Origin: Muribaculaceae bacterium Isolate-104 (HZI)
GTDB lineage: Bacteria; Bacteroidota; Bacteroidia; Bacteroidales; Muribaculaceae
NCBI GenBank assembly: GCA_003762715.1
Contig: RIBJ01000047.1
Location: 1 to 33,635, forward strand
DNA: 33,635 nt
Direction: 5' to 3'
Shown here in pieces: positions 14,647-22,062 of this stretch (positions within the stretch are counted from its first letter, which is position 1; each line of letters opens with the position of its first letter). A model generated the notes under the pieces. It was not told the origin of the DNA. It made no database searches and saw nothing but the letters and a program-made list of their open reading frames with translations. Position numbers and translations under genes: made by a program.

Positions 14647-14851
14647 TGCCAATCAATTTTAAGGTGAGTTCCATACCTTAAAGATAATAAAAATTTCTCA
14701 CATTCAGCACATTCTACGGTCAAAATCTTTGTTTGAACACCTCACTTTTAGGTTCTTAGGAGTAATCACCTTACGAATAGACTTGCCCAGGAATAAGATC
14801 TATGTAGTGGGTATCTTCATTACTACAATCAATAACACCGAAATACCGTAA

Positions 14852-15616
14852 TCAATCATCATTGTAAAAATCGTCGTGAGCGGGAGGATAAGGAGTATCT
14901 TCGGGAAAGTGCTTCTCGCAGTACTTAATCAAAGATCGATCCGTAATAGCCTTAAATGCCTGCGTTTTTGCATCATCAAGCGTTGAATATTTATTTTTAC
15001 CACTAAGTTTTTCAAATCTTTTAATAAGTGTACACAAATTCCATAGAGGAAATACTATTTGCAGTTTGAAATAACTATCGTTTTGCCATATCTTTATATG
15101 GCAACCATCAAGTTCTCTAAAATAACCATTTTTCTTATGTTCCCACTTTGGAGAATCCAGATAGCGTCTATATCGCTGGGCCAGCTTCTTTGCCTCTTCC
15201 TCTCTATCAGAAAGGCCACACGCAGAAGTGAGATTTTCAGCACATTGAGAACCAACGGACATGAATCCCCATTCCGGATGAGAAATAAGATGAGCATAAC
15301 GAATAGGGGTATGACAATTCTCACATTCTCCGATAAGTTCCTCTAAATCCTCCATCCCTTCATATTTCCAACCGAAGGTAGGTTTTACATGTCCGTGTTC
15401 CTCTGCATGACAATGTTTACATAAGGTAATGAGTTCAAAATCTTCATACTCCCATGCCTTTCTGCCATAGAAATAATGAAGATGATGAACTTGCAACTGG
15501 TCATCAGGTAATTGTGAGCCACATCTAACACAAGTATTGTTATCTCGTTTAATGATGGCGCGACGTTTATCATACCATTTTTTATCCCGGTATGAAATAG
15601 AAGAGATGGAGAACAT
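14852..15616 (-). CDS. HNH endonuclease with a second zinc-ribbon-like module
   Basis: The protein has 254 residues. The HNH fold is plain: CVRCG (C29, C32), VHHLHY (H44, H45) and LCKHCHAEEH (C66, C69, H70, H74). After this comes a second cysteine module, CENCHTPIRYAHL with C98 and C101 and a later VGSQCAENL with C125, followed by a basic, aromatic C-terminal domain. HNH nucleases nick or cut DNA with a single metal ion. It is the last gene of the tight five-gene operon, 9 nt after the PD-(D/E)XK gene. A methyltransferase partner is absent. Confidence 0.85.
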   Translation of the reverse strand: MFSISSISYRDKKWYDKRRAIIKRDNNTCVRCGSQLPDDQLQVHHLHYFYGRKAWEYEDFELITLCKHCHAEEHGHVKPTFGWKYEGMEDLEELIGECENCHTPIRYAHLISHPEWGFMSVGSQCAENLTSACGLSDREEEAKKLAQRYRRYLDSPKWEHKKNGYFRELDGCHIKIWQNDSYFKLQIVFPLWNLCTLIKRFEKLSGKNKYSTLDDAKTQAFKAITDRSLIKYCEKHFPEDTPYPPAHDDFYNDD

Positions 15617-15625
15617 AGAATTTTA

Positions 15626-16612
15626 TTATTTATGCGCCCAATATCTTATACCAAGATACTCATGCAGTTCTGGGTATTTGGTGATTGTTGGAGTCATCAG
15701 GGTCTTTGGGTCGATTATTACATACTTACTCTGGTCAACTATCATTTCGCGCCATGAGCTTTCCATTCCTTTCTGTGTTACCTTGTAATTCTTATGTAGA
15801 AGTTCATCGTTTTCAGAAGGAATGATGTGGACGTGGAGATAGTTATCGGCTTTCAGCCTCTCCGTCATTTTGTTTCTAACCATATTCTCTGCCCAAAGGG
15901 TCTGCCGCATGAGCTGGTAAAACGGCTCATAATAATACAGACTTCCGGCATACCCGTTAAGGGATTTCAATTGAGAGGATGCTGAAATAAGATCATTGTA
16001 TCGGCTCATACGCTCTTCTCCTTTTCCGTTAGAGCCTTCTGGCTCTCCGTCTCTATCCTCACTGGACTTATCTTGATTGGTATAGTGCTCTGTATACTTC
16101 CACTCTATCGGTATGAGCCATAGCTCACCAGATTTATGCCTTGCATATATCAAGGCATCTATCGATGTGCAGTTGCTTCCTCGATTCGGAGTGCCTTCGT
16201 TCAGGTGATCTTTGTCACTCACAATCTCGAAGGCGATGAAAGAAGGATTCTTGTCTGTCGTAATCGGAAGTACTTCAGTAAATTCATCACGGATATTGTT
16301 AAGTAAGGAGAGAACGGCATCCGCATCATTACGGAGTGAAAACAGATGGTTAAGGCAGGCAATTTGGGAAGAAAGGACATGACCGGAAGGCTTCGATCCT
16401 CCCCACCAACCGATTCCATTCTCTTTGAAGTATCCAATTGCGTCTTTTCTAATGGGAGAATACAGGTTAGATTCTCCATCAGTCAATACAAACAAACGAT
16501 GTGCTCCTTCCTTACCCATAAAGCGCCCTCCACCTGTTGTTCCATTGAAGATGTTACTGTTCACAATGAGTTGCTGTTGACGCTCACATTCCTTGTCTTT
16601 GTAGTGTTTCAT
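15626..16612 (-). CDS. PD-(D/E)XK nuclease, PGN_0703-like
   Basis: The protein has 328 residues. The nuclease core is readable: Asp152 in SIDALIYA, then Glu170 and Lys172 in LIPIEWKYTE, the (D/E)-x-K active site. Upstream, SNLYSPIRKDAIGYF and HVLSSQIACLNHL match my memory of the PGN_0703 putative restriction endonuclease family. A later SLYYYEPFYQLMRQTLWAE segment is the usual helical part. The gene follows the GIY-YIG gene by 5 nt. No helicase or modification subunit is adjacent. The exact substrate is unknown. Confidence 0.8.
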   Translation of the reverse strand: MKHYKDKECERQQQLIVNSNIFNGTTGGGRFMGKEGAHRLFVLTDGESNLYSPIRKDAIGYFKENGIGWWGGSKPSGHVLSSQIACLNHLFSLRNDADAVLSLLNNIRDEFTEVLPITTDKNPSFIAFEIVSDKDHLNEGTPNRGSNCTSIDALIYARHKSGELWLIPIEWKYTEHYTNQDKSSEDRDGEPEGSNGKGEERMSRYNDLISASSQLKSLNGYAGSLYYYEPFYQLMRQTLWAENMVRNKMTERLKADNYLHVHIIPSENDELLHKNYKVTQKGMESSWREMIVDQSKYVIIDPKTLMTPTITKYPELHEYLGIRYWAHK

Positions 16613-16617
16613 TATAT

Positions 16618-17403
16618 TTAGTCTTTTAGGTTTGCAAAAGGTCTCTTTCCGTGTACGGAAACAAAACTCCGTATCATTTGAGTTTCGATGGCTCTTGGGT
16701 CACATCCAGGTGTAATTTTCCAAGCCACTATGAGTCCAACGGAATCAGCCAGTTGCCACAAAAAACGCCCACCCCAATGACCGATTGCGGCCCCTGCGCC
16801 AAAACTGAGCAACTGTCCTACTCGTTTACGGAGGTTTGCAGCCTTACCAATGTAGACAGTCTTACTTTCAGTAACATAATTGTCAGTCAGCACCTCTATC
16901 GATACATTAGGATTCTTACCTTTGAAGAAACCACCTGTTCCTTTTTCAAGGAATTGTGGAGCAACATCAGATTTCCTTATGACTACATACACGCCGGCAT
17001 TTTCAGGGAGAATGGATGTTGCTTCCCTGAGTTTGGCAACCGGAATAAATCCTTCAAAGCCATCTTCTTTATACATATCGATATCTTTATCAGTAGAGAT
17101 ATTGATATGCCGGAGCGGAGTCACATCTTCCTTTTTAATCATTTTAACGGAAGGTAATACCTCTCCGCAGTGACTTTCTGAATCTGAAAGTTTCAAGGTT
17201 CCGTTGTTGAACAGATTTTGCAGGTTTGCTATAGTATAGGCCATCCCGGATGCCACCTCTGACCAATAAAGTCCTATCTTACGAAGCTTTGCCCGTATAC
17301 CTTTCTGCTTTGAACCATCTGCTGATTCAAGCTCTCTCACCAAGGCGATGATGTGTTTTAACTCTTCTCCTGTGAAAGTCGTTTTGGAATTTCTTTCTGC
17401 CAT
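16618..17403 (-). CDS. GIY-YIG nuclease domain protein
   Basis: The protein has 261 residues. The C-terminal 130 form a GIY-YIG domain: AGVYVV (136-141), KTVYIGKAANLRKRV (181-195) with the Arg expected for catalysis, Glu240 in AIETQMI and a closing PFANLKD (255-261) with the Asn often seen in the family. A long insertion (about 145-180) separates the GVY and YIG motifs. The N-terminal 130 residues are helical and charged and contain no domain I recognise; they could contact DNA or the membrane partner. The gene starts 2 nt after the membrane-protein gene. Confidence 0.82.
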   Translation of the reverse strand: MAERNSKTTFTGEELKHIIALVRELESADGSKQKGIRAKLRKIGLYWSEVASGMAYTIANLQNLFNNGTLKLSDSESHCGEVLPSVKMIKKEDVTPLRHINISTDKDIDMYKEDGFEGFIPVAKLREATSILPENAGVYVVIRKSDVAPQFLEKGTGGFFKGKNPNVSIEVLTDNYVTESKTVYIGKAANLRKRVGQLLSFGAGAAIGHWGGRFLWQLADSVGLIVAWKITPGCDPRAIETQMIRSFVSVHGKRPFANLKD

Positions 17404-17405
17404 GA

Positions 17406-17873
17406 CTATTTGATGTTATGAGTTTCTTCATATTGTTTATATGGATCCACATAATCTGGAGAACCCCAAGGTGCTAAAGTTTCGGTCTTGTTAACCGGCT
17501 CCCTCTCTCTGGAAAAGTCATTCTGTCCCCAGTCCGTAATCCATCCAAGAAGCATAAACATTATCCAGCCAATAAGAATGTTTCTATGATTTTTTAAAAT
17601 CTGCTTCTTCTCCTTCGGCCATCCTTTAGGATCTTCGACCATATTCTCGGCATCGTATCGACGGCAATACCAATTCGCAAATATGAAATAAATCGGTGCA
17701 AGCAATGGCAGGAGTATCAGGTAAAGCCACAATCCATATCCCCAAAGACGACCAATCAGGAGGTGCCAAGGAGTAACATTAGTGCTCGTACCTCTGAAGT
17801 TACCATTGGCATCGTGATAGACTCTTGTGCTGGTAAAAAGAGCATCGTGGAATAATGAACCGAGACTTCTCAT
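17406..17873 (-). CDS. Two-helix membrane protein of the nuclease operon
   Basis: The protein has 155 residues. Hydrophobic segments at about 45-67 (LWGYGLWLYLILLPLLAPIY) and about 98-113 (ILIGWIMFMLLGWI) predict two membrane helices, joined by a charged loop of about 30 residues. There is no cleavable signal sequence. The start overlaps the WYL stop by ATGA and the stop is 2 nt before the GIY-YIG gene, so it is embedded in the operon. Small membrane proteins in defence operons often serve as effectors that permeabilise membranes or as anchors; either is an inference. Confidence 0.75.
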   Translation of the reverse strand: MRSLGSLFHDALFTSTRVYHDANGNFRGTSTNVTPWHLLIGRLWGYGLWLYLILLPLLAPIYFIFANWYCRRYDAENMVEDPKGWPKEKKQILKNHRNILIGWIMFMLLGWITDWGQNDFSREREPVNKTETLAPWGSPDYVDPYKQYEETHNIK

Positions 17874-18784
17874 ATCTTATTTCTGATTATTGCTTGTTGG
17901 TATATCTCGTTAATTCTCTCGCGTAATGATGTAGGACTTATAACGGTCAATGAATTACTTCGTGCTAAAAGTGCCATAACGAAATCATTGGTAATCCGGA
18001 TTCTCAGACGAATACGAAACTCTTCTTCATTGTCAACGACTACTTCCTGAGATGAATGAAGTGGTGTTGCTTTAAGAAAATATCCGTCCAATGGAGAATA
18101 TGATAATTCGACATCCTCAATGGGATTGGTCTCATCATCCCATATTCCATAGCTGTTTTGGAATAAACCATTGGGATCAAGGTCTTCGTCCCTTTTAAAT
18201 TTGTCGGGAAGAATCTCCAGATTACTGATTCTATCAACTGCATAAACACGGAGCTGGCGCGTCTCATCAAATGCAACCATATACCATAGACCAAGAGATT
18301 CTTTAAGGAAATGAGGACTTACAGTCTTGGAAATAATCCTGTTATTATTGCGAACCAGCAAGTAATCAAACTTGATGAAATTTGTACATTTAATTGCATG
18401 GATAATAGCAGAAATGCTCTCAGTTCCTTTGGGTCGATGATGTTCAGGGATTATGAATCCGGATACTTCGGCCGAATGATTTATAGATGTCAGTAAATCA
18501 AAATTGAGGAGTAGGTCCTCATATCTTAAGTCGGAATTATCTGTATGTTCAGCTATGAAGTACCCTTCTCCTCGACGGTTCTTAATCTCTACCTCAAACA
18601 TGCTTTCAATCTCGGCGATGTCCCTTTGTAGAGTACGGACACTGAGACCTACCTCATATCCACGAAGCTCCATCTGGAGATTGAGATACGAAATCAGTTC
18701 CTCCGCAGGAATGAATTTTTTCTTTCCTGAGAGCTTCTGTATGATGAGTATATAGCGGATCAACCGCCCCATGTTCTGATTCAT
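17870..18784 (-). CDS. WYL-domain transcriptional regulator
   Basis: The protein has 304 residues. It has an N-terminal winged helix (residues 5-75, with LSVRTLQRDIAEIE as the recognition region), then a WYL domain: a FDYLLVRNNN strand (139-148), LWYMVAF (166-172) and LRVYAVDRI (178-186), followed by a C-terminal WCX-like part. WYL proteins such as CapW, BrxR and PafC sense ligands, often nucleic-acid products, and commonly repress defence operons. It is the first gene of the nuclease operon. A palindrome lies immediately upstream, and the -7 box is so close to the ATG that the mRNA is probably leaderless. Confidence 0.87.
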   Translation of the reverse strand: MNQNMGRLIRYILIIQKLSGKKKFIPAEELISYLNLQMELRGYEVGLSVRTLQRDIAEIESMFEVEIKNRRGEGYFIAEHTDNSDLRYEDLLLNFDLLTSINHSAEVSGFIIPEHHRPKGTESISAIIHAIKCTNFIKFDYLLVRNNNRIISKTVSPHFLKESLGLWYMVAFDETRQLRVYAVDRISNLEILPDKFKRDEDLDPNGLFQNSYGIWDDETNPIEDVELSYSPLDGYFLKATPLHSSQEVVVDNEEEFRIRLRIRITNDFVMALLARSNSLTVISPTSLRERINEIYQQAIIRNKI

Positions 18785-18788
18785 GTTG

Positions 18789-18827
18789 CAAAGTTAATAA
18801 ATGAAAACGTCAAAACATGTCGTTTTC
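18789..18827 (-). promoter_or_regulatory. Promoter and candidate WYL operator of the nuclease operon
   Basis: The -7 box TAACTTTG (18789-18796, minus) ends 4 nt before the WYL start codon, so initiation should fall at or next to the ATG. Directly upstream is an interrupted palindrome, GAAAACG (18803-18809) and CGTTTTC (18821-18827), with an 11-nt spacer. It would overlap the space between the -7 and -33 regions. No well-placed TTTG -33 box is visible, consistent with a weak or activator-dependent promoter. Confidence 0.6.
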
Positions 18828-18899
18828 AAAACAATATTCACCTTTACAACATTTGTGTTGAATTTTTATCATCGAATGAAGCCTTACTCCAATAAGCGA

Positions 18900-19238
18900 A
18901 TGCATTATTTTCTTTATGCGATTGAGTCTTGGCAGGGAGGCGTTTTTTCTGTACGAAGTTACTGCGTCCAGGAACAACGTCAAGTGCCGCTTTGCTTTCC
19001 GCCTGCGTCTGCGACCGTGAGCCTCCACAACCTTCAGCTCGAAACCGAGCATTCGGTTTCAAATTTTCTCATACCTCCAAAATTTGGGTATCACGGTCTT
19101 GCCGCCGACTCCACACTTGCCTTATGCACCCTCATGGCCGCAGCTGTAGGTTGCACGAAAAACGGCCAGCCCTGCCGAAGAAGCTCAAAAGAGCTTCACA
19201 AAAGGGAAAAAGAATTAAACCTCAGAAATTAAGGAACT
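18900..19238 (+). other. Conserved leader region of small-gene cassette, copy 2
   Basis: This is the counterpart of 4110-4406. Shared blocks (TGAGCCTCCAC, CTTGCCTTATG, GCACGAAAAACGG) and the hairpin GAAGCTC-AAAA-GAGCTTC (19180-19197) are kept, with the stem unchanged and one loop base altered. Frames that are open here are not the frames open in copy 1, which argues against a protein product. The region also contains the sequence upstream of the divergent WYL operon. Confidence 0.5.
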
Positions 19239-19433
19239 ATGAGAGTAAAACGAATGACAATCGAAGAGGGCTAGCGAGTAGGCATCAGCCGCCTTCCGAA
19301 CCTCCACAAGACAGGGAGCGTGCGAGGTATGAGGAAGCTCTATTACGGGCAGAACTGCCTTTTAGTGCGCTGTGGCGACTATATCTATAATGTGTCGCCG
19401 GAGCCCCAAATACACAATCAGGCAACGATCTAA
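19239..19433 (+). pseudogene. Cassette gene 1, copy 2, interrupted by an amber codon
   Basis: This is colinear with the 64-codon gene at 4407-4601 (same length, start and stop), but codon 12 is TAG (19272-19274) instead of CGC. Beyond it the frame continues with well-conserved residues such as KTGSVRGM and CGDYIYNVS. Internal initiation at the Met in RGMRK is conceivable. Because the downstream codons are still conserved, the nonsense change is recent, or the stop is bypassed. Confidence 0.7.
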
Positions 19434-19445
19434 ATCCCGCCCGAC

Positions 19446-19763
19446 ATGAATACAGACATCGACTTTATGAATATCGCCGAGGACGACAAGGCGTTTGTGG
19501 CATCGTTTGAAAACTTTGTCAATGGCAGAGTGAGCAGCACTGAAAAGACCGGCATGGCTATGACCACCATGCACCGCTATCTCCAACAGCAGGCTTTCAA
19601 GGTGTTAATGGGCTACATGAAGGCTCTTGCACACAACTACCGCAAGGGTCGTTATTATGACCGCAACGAGTGGGCTTCGCGTATCACTGACGAGGCTTAC
19701 GGACATCTTGTTGACTGTGACCTCATATATGACGCAGATTATACAAAACTCAAAAATAGATAA
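19446..19763 (+). CDS. Conserved small helical protein (105 aa), cassette gene 2, copy 2
   Basis: The protein has 105 residues, about three quarters identical to the product of 4613-4921, including the unchanged block SSTEKTGMAMTTMHRYLQQQ. Differences concentrate at the C-terminus, where it ends in a basic KLKNR instead of an acidic tail. It is intact, unlike both flanking genes of this copy, which suggests that this gene is the one retained by selection. The function is unknown. Confidence 0.75.
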   Translation: MNTDIDFMNIAEDDKAFVASFENFVNGRVSSTEKTGMAMTTMHRYLQQQAFKVLMGYMKALAHNYRKGRYYDRNEWASRITDEAYGHLVDCDLIYDADYTKLKNR

Positions 19764-19766
19764 TGA

Positions 19767-19994
19767 CATGGAGATACCTATTTCCCCGAATACGGACGGC
19801 AGTGTGAACTCAAAGAGCCGTGGCGAGGCTACCACAGAGGAATTGGCTACATTAAGAATATTGAACGCTATATCGGTTCAAACAAGCTCATGTTTAGTCA
19901 ACCAACATCAGCAGTATTAAAAAAACATAGAACCGCTCATTCGCTGACAGATAAATGTTGTATTTGCTTGATTTCATCTCACTTGGAGTTTTGA
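19767..19994 (+). pseudogene. Remnant of cassette gene 3
   Basis: From 19782 the plus strand encodes FPEYGRQCEL, then PWRGYHRG, matching the gene at 4985-5152. The matching frame has no start codon (TGA lies just upstream), because the preceding ATG is one base out of frame. Homology ends after GYHRG and the frame continues into unrelated sequence to a TGA at 19994. It is thus both frameshifted and truncated. The break near 19840 may mark an island junction. Confidence 0.65.
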
Positions 19995-20046
19995 ATTTCG
20001 TCAATACTATAATGGGATTTGTTTCATCATCCATATACCCAACCAT

Positions 20047-20291
20047 CTATGGATTAAAATCCGGCACAAATTTAGCATTCTTCTCGGTTGCACCGAAAAG
20101 ATACGACACAACGTAAGCATCATCACTGTCATTGTAGGACATAGCTCCCAACAAAGAGTTGTTTTCAATCTCAATGCCGTCTTCTATACATCCTCGAGCT
20201 CGGAATTTGCCATAGCCGAGAGTGAGATCCTTTTTAATGGTCTCATTGCTGTTATATTGAATTAGATGTTTTTCATCTTTCCGATAAACAT
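20047..20291 (-). pseudogene. Start-less reading frame, possible gene remnant
   Basis: About 80 codons are open on the minus strand, ending in TAG at 20047-20049, with protein-like composition (for example LLGAMSYNDSDDAYVVSYLF). No ATG, GTG or TTG start is available after the preceding in-frame TAA, and the 5' end overlaps the 3' end of the propeller gene in another frame. It may be the tail of a gene truncated when the island arrived. I recognise no family. The rest of the gap 19995-20261 holds nothing else visible. Confidence 0.35.
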
Positions 20292-21404
20292 GATGTTATT
20301 ATCATCGGGATTTAGTTCTGAAAACAGTTCTTTCAAATCCTCGCGTTGTTGGTCAGTCATTTCATTCTCCGGAAGCCAACGCTCCTCAATCCGATCCATC
20401 AGCCGACCAGGCTCCCATATATGCACATAATAACCGTCCCTAAAATTACTCACCGACTCCTTGGCGTTGCCGCAGAAATCATTGATTATAGTGGCTCGCG
20501 ATAACTCAGCCGAACTCTTGTCATACCACATTGTACGTGAATCCGAACCCATCACTTGATATATGATGGCTGTCGGAAACTCCAGTCCTACATACCACGT
20601 GTCGGAACTTTTGTCTGACAACTCTTTAAAGACGGCACGAGGGGCAATGACATTCTCCCGAGAGTTGTACGTATATAGGGTGTCATTGAAAGTTAGCATG
20701 AAGGCATTGTTGGGAGTATTCCTAAATGCCCATACCTCATTGTTGAATCCTACGCCGGCACCGGAGGCATCCCGGAAGCTGGTTACAAGGGGCTGATAAA
20801 TCAACCGGACAACGGAGTCGCTGGCGTTGCCGAAGGTTGCGGCAGTCAGGGGTACTCCGGCATCATCGAAAGCTATGTTTACCAGCGATATGCTCTCGTC
20901 GCCATTTGCAAACAGGGTGGGCTTGTTGAGAGATCCTATCTGATGTGTTCCCTGGTATTTTCCCTCTAAATCATATTCGAGAACCTGTCCATTGACCATT
21001 TGGGTGATATATATACGCCCATTGGCTTCATCAATTAGCGCGTCGTAGGCGGTCATATACTCGCCCGGACCTGATCCAACATTGCCAATGTTTCCGATAT
21101 AGTTTCCTTTTCGGTCAAACAGCACAACCGGATCCATGCCGCCTTGAATTACTGCGATATAATTCTCGGAGACTACAGGTTTTCTTACCTTGAACAGCGC
21201 TGAGTCAGAGTTTTCGAACTTTACAACTTCATAATCGTCAACCAGTTCACTGAGTTTGATAGTGCGTTCGCCCACCGAGTTGTTTTCGTCAAGAACAACA
21301 AAGTCGTAAAGACCTGCGCTCTTCTGATGAGAATCATTCCGGTCACAGGAAAAGCAGCCGACCATTAAAACGGCCAGAATAATGGAGTTTGTCCCTATTT
21401 TCAT
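20262..21404 (-). CDS. Six-bladed beta-propeller lipoprotein
   Basis: The ATG at 21404 gives 380 residues (another ATG at 21416 adds four). A lipoprotein signal, MKIGTNSIILAVLMVGC, predicts lipidation at Cys17 and export. The mature part carries repeated blade motifs such as VVLFDRKGNYIGNIGNVGSG with GPGEY, then VLEYDLEGKYQGTHQIG, typical of the Bacteroidales six-bladed propeller family. The family is abundant, and individual roles are mostly unknown. A second member lies at 31043-32143, so the two bracket the housekeeping block. The gene is transcribed from the -7 box at 21492-21499. Confidence 0.82.
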   Translation of the reverse strand: MKIGTNSIILAVLMVGCFSCDRNDSHQKSAGLYDFVVLDENNSVGERTIKLSELVDDYEVVKFENSDSALFKVRKPVVSENYIAVIQGGMDPVVLFDRKGNYIGNIGNVGSGPGEYMTAYDALIDEANGRIYITQMVNGQVLEYDLEGKYQGTHQIGSLNKPTLFANGDESISLVNIAFDDAGVPLTAATFGNASDSVVRLIYQPLVTSFRDASGAGVGFNNEVWAFRNTPNNAFMLTFNDTLYTYNSRENVIAPRAVFKELSDKSSDTWYVGLEFPTAIIYQVMGSDSRTMWYDKSSAELSRATIINDFCGNAKESVSNFRDGYYVHIWEPGRLMDRIEERWLPENEMTDQQREDLKELFSELNPDDNNIMFIGKMKNI

Positions 21405-21491
21405 ATTACAAAGCATGAGTTTCCAATGATTGATCTATGACTACTACGCTTCAGTGCATAGATATGCCTTTGTCGATAGTCTTAACGATTG

Positions 21492-21499
21492 CAAAGCTA
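21492..21499 (-). promoter_or_regulatory. -7 box of the propeller lipoprotein gene
   Basis: TAGCTTTG on the minus strand, about 85-90 nt upstream of the start codons at 21416 and 21404. No clear -33 box was seen. Confidence 0.55.
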
Positions 21500-21634
21500 A
21501 TGGTTATTTCCCTTATCTCCAAATATTTCTGTAAAAAAGTTAAAGGGTGTTTCTGAATCTCATGGTTTTCCAAACATACTCTAAGAAGCGGCTTGTCAAA
21601 GTAGCTGAACTCCTCGCAGCGCTCAGCACGCTCT

Positions 21635-21841
21635 TCAAGGTCGGCAAGGCAATGCCGGCAGGTTGCCGGGTATGGGCGTTTCGGGTTGGGCGGCTGCCTC
21701 TTCCTGAGGCAAATCGGCTACGGTGCCGTCGGTAAGATAGTCAATCACTGCGTCAAGCACTTCATGGCGCGCCTCGGAGGCGAGATGAGCCATTGCCGCA
21801 ATCCATTCAAGGCGGATGCTTACCTGTTTTTCCTTTCTCAT
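21635..21841 (-). CDS. Small hypothetical protein (68 aa), DUF6291-like start
   Basis: The protein has 68 residues. The opening MRKEKQVSIRLEWIAAM and the following HEVLDAVIDYLTDG helix resemble the first part of DUF6291-type proteins found on prophages and elements. The C-terminal 20 residues are low-complexity Pro and Ala. It is preceded by a good -7 box (21870-21877). It may be a truncated relic of a longer gene. The divergent bamD transcript starts about 190 nt away. Confidence 0.5.
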   Translation of the reverse strand: MRKEKQVSIRLEWIAAMAHLASEARHEVLDAVIDYLTDGTVADLPQEEAAAQPETPIPGNLPALPCRP

Positions 21842-21869
21842 ATGTTGTGTTTTAATGTTTATCCGACGG

Positions 21870-21877
21870 CAAAGTTA
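21870..21877 (-). promoter_or_regulatory. -7 box of the 68-codon gene
   Basis: TAACTTTG on the minus strand, 28 nt upstream of the start at 21841. It supports expression of this small gene. Confidence 0.55.
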
Positions 21878-22021
21878 CGGCGCCGCATAGGCGGATTCAT
21901 GCGAATTTGCACCTTTATAAAAAAATTTTTCTCTATCATCCCCTCCCCTCTCAAGAAACTTTCAGGCAACATTTTACACCAAATTGCCGGCGCCGCTCTT
22001 GAATTTACAAAAAATATGTTG

Positions 22022-22029
22022 TAACTTTG
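22022..22029 (+). promoter_or_regulatory. -7 box of the bamD transcript
   Basis: TAACTTTG with a partial -33 (CTTG) 20 nt upstream. The start codon lies 33 nt downstream. Confidence 0.65.
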
Positions 22030-22062
22030 CGCTCCAATAGTGTAATCAAAGACCGCACATTA

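Noticed and set aside
14396-14662. Plus-strand frame of 88 codons opposite the small membrane protein
   Set aside because: It begins inside the integrase terminator and its product looks like the antisense of a hydrophobic helix; the minus-strand frame is the better gene.
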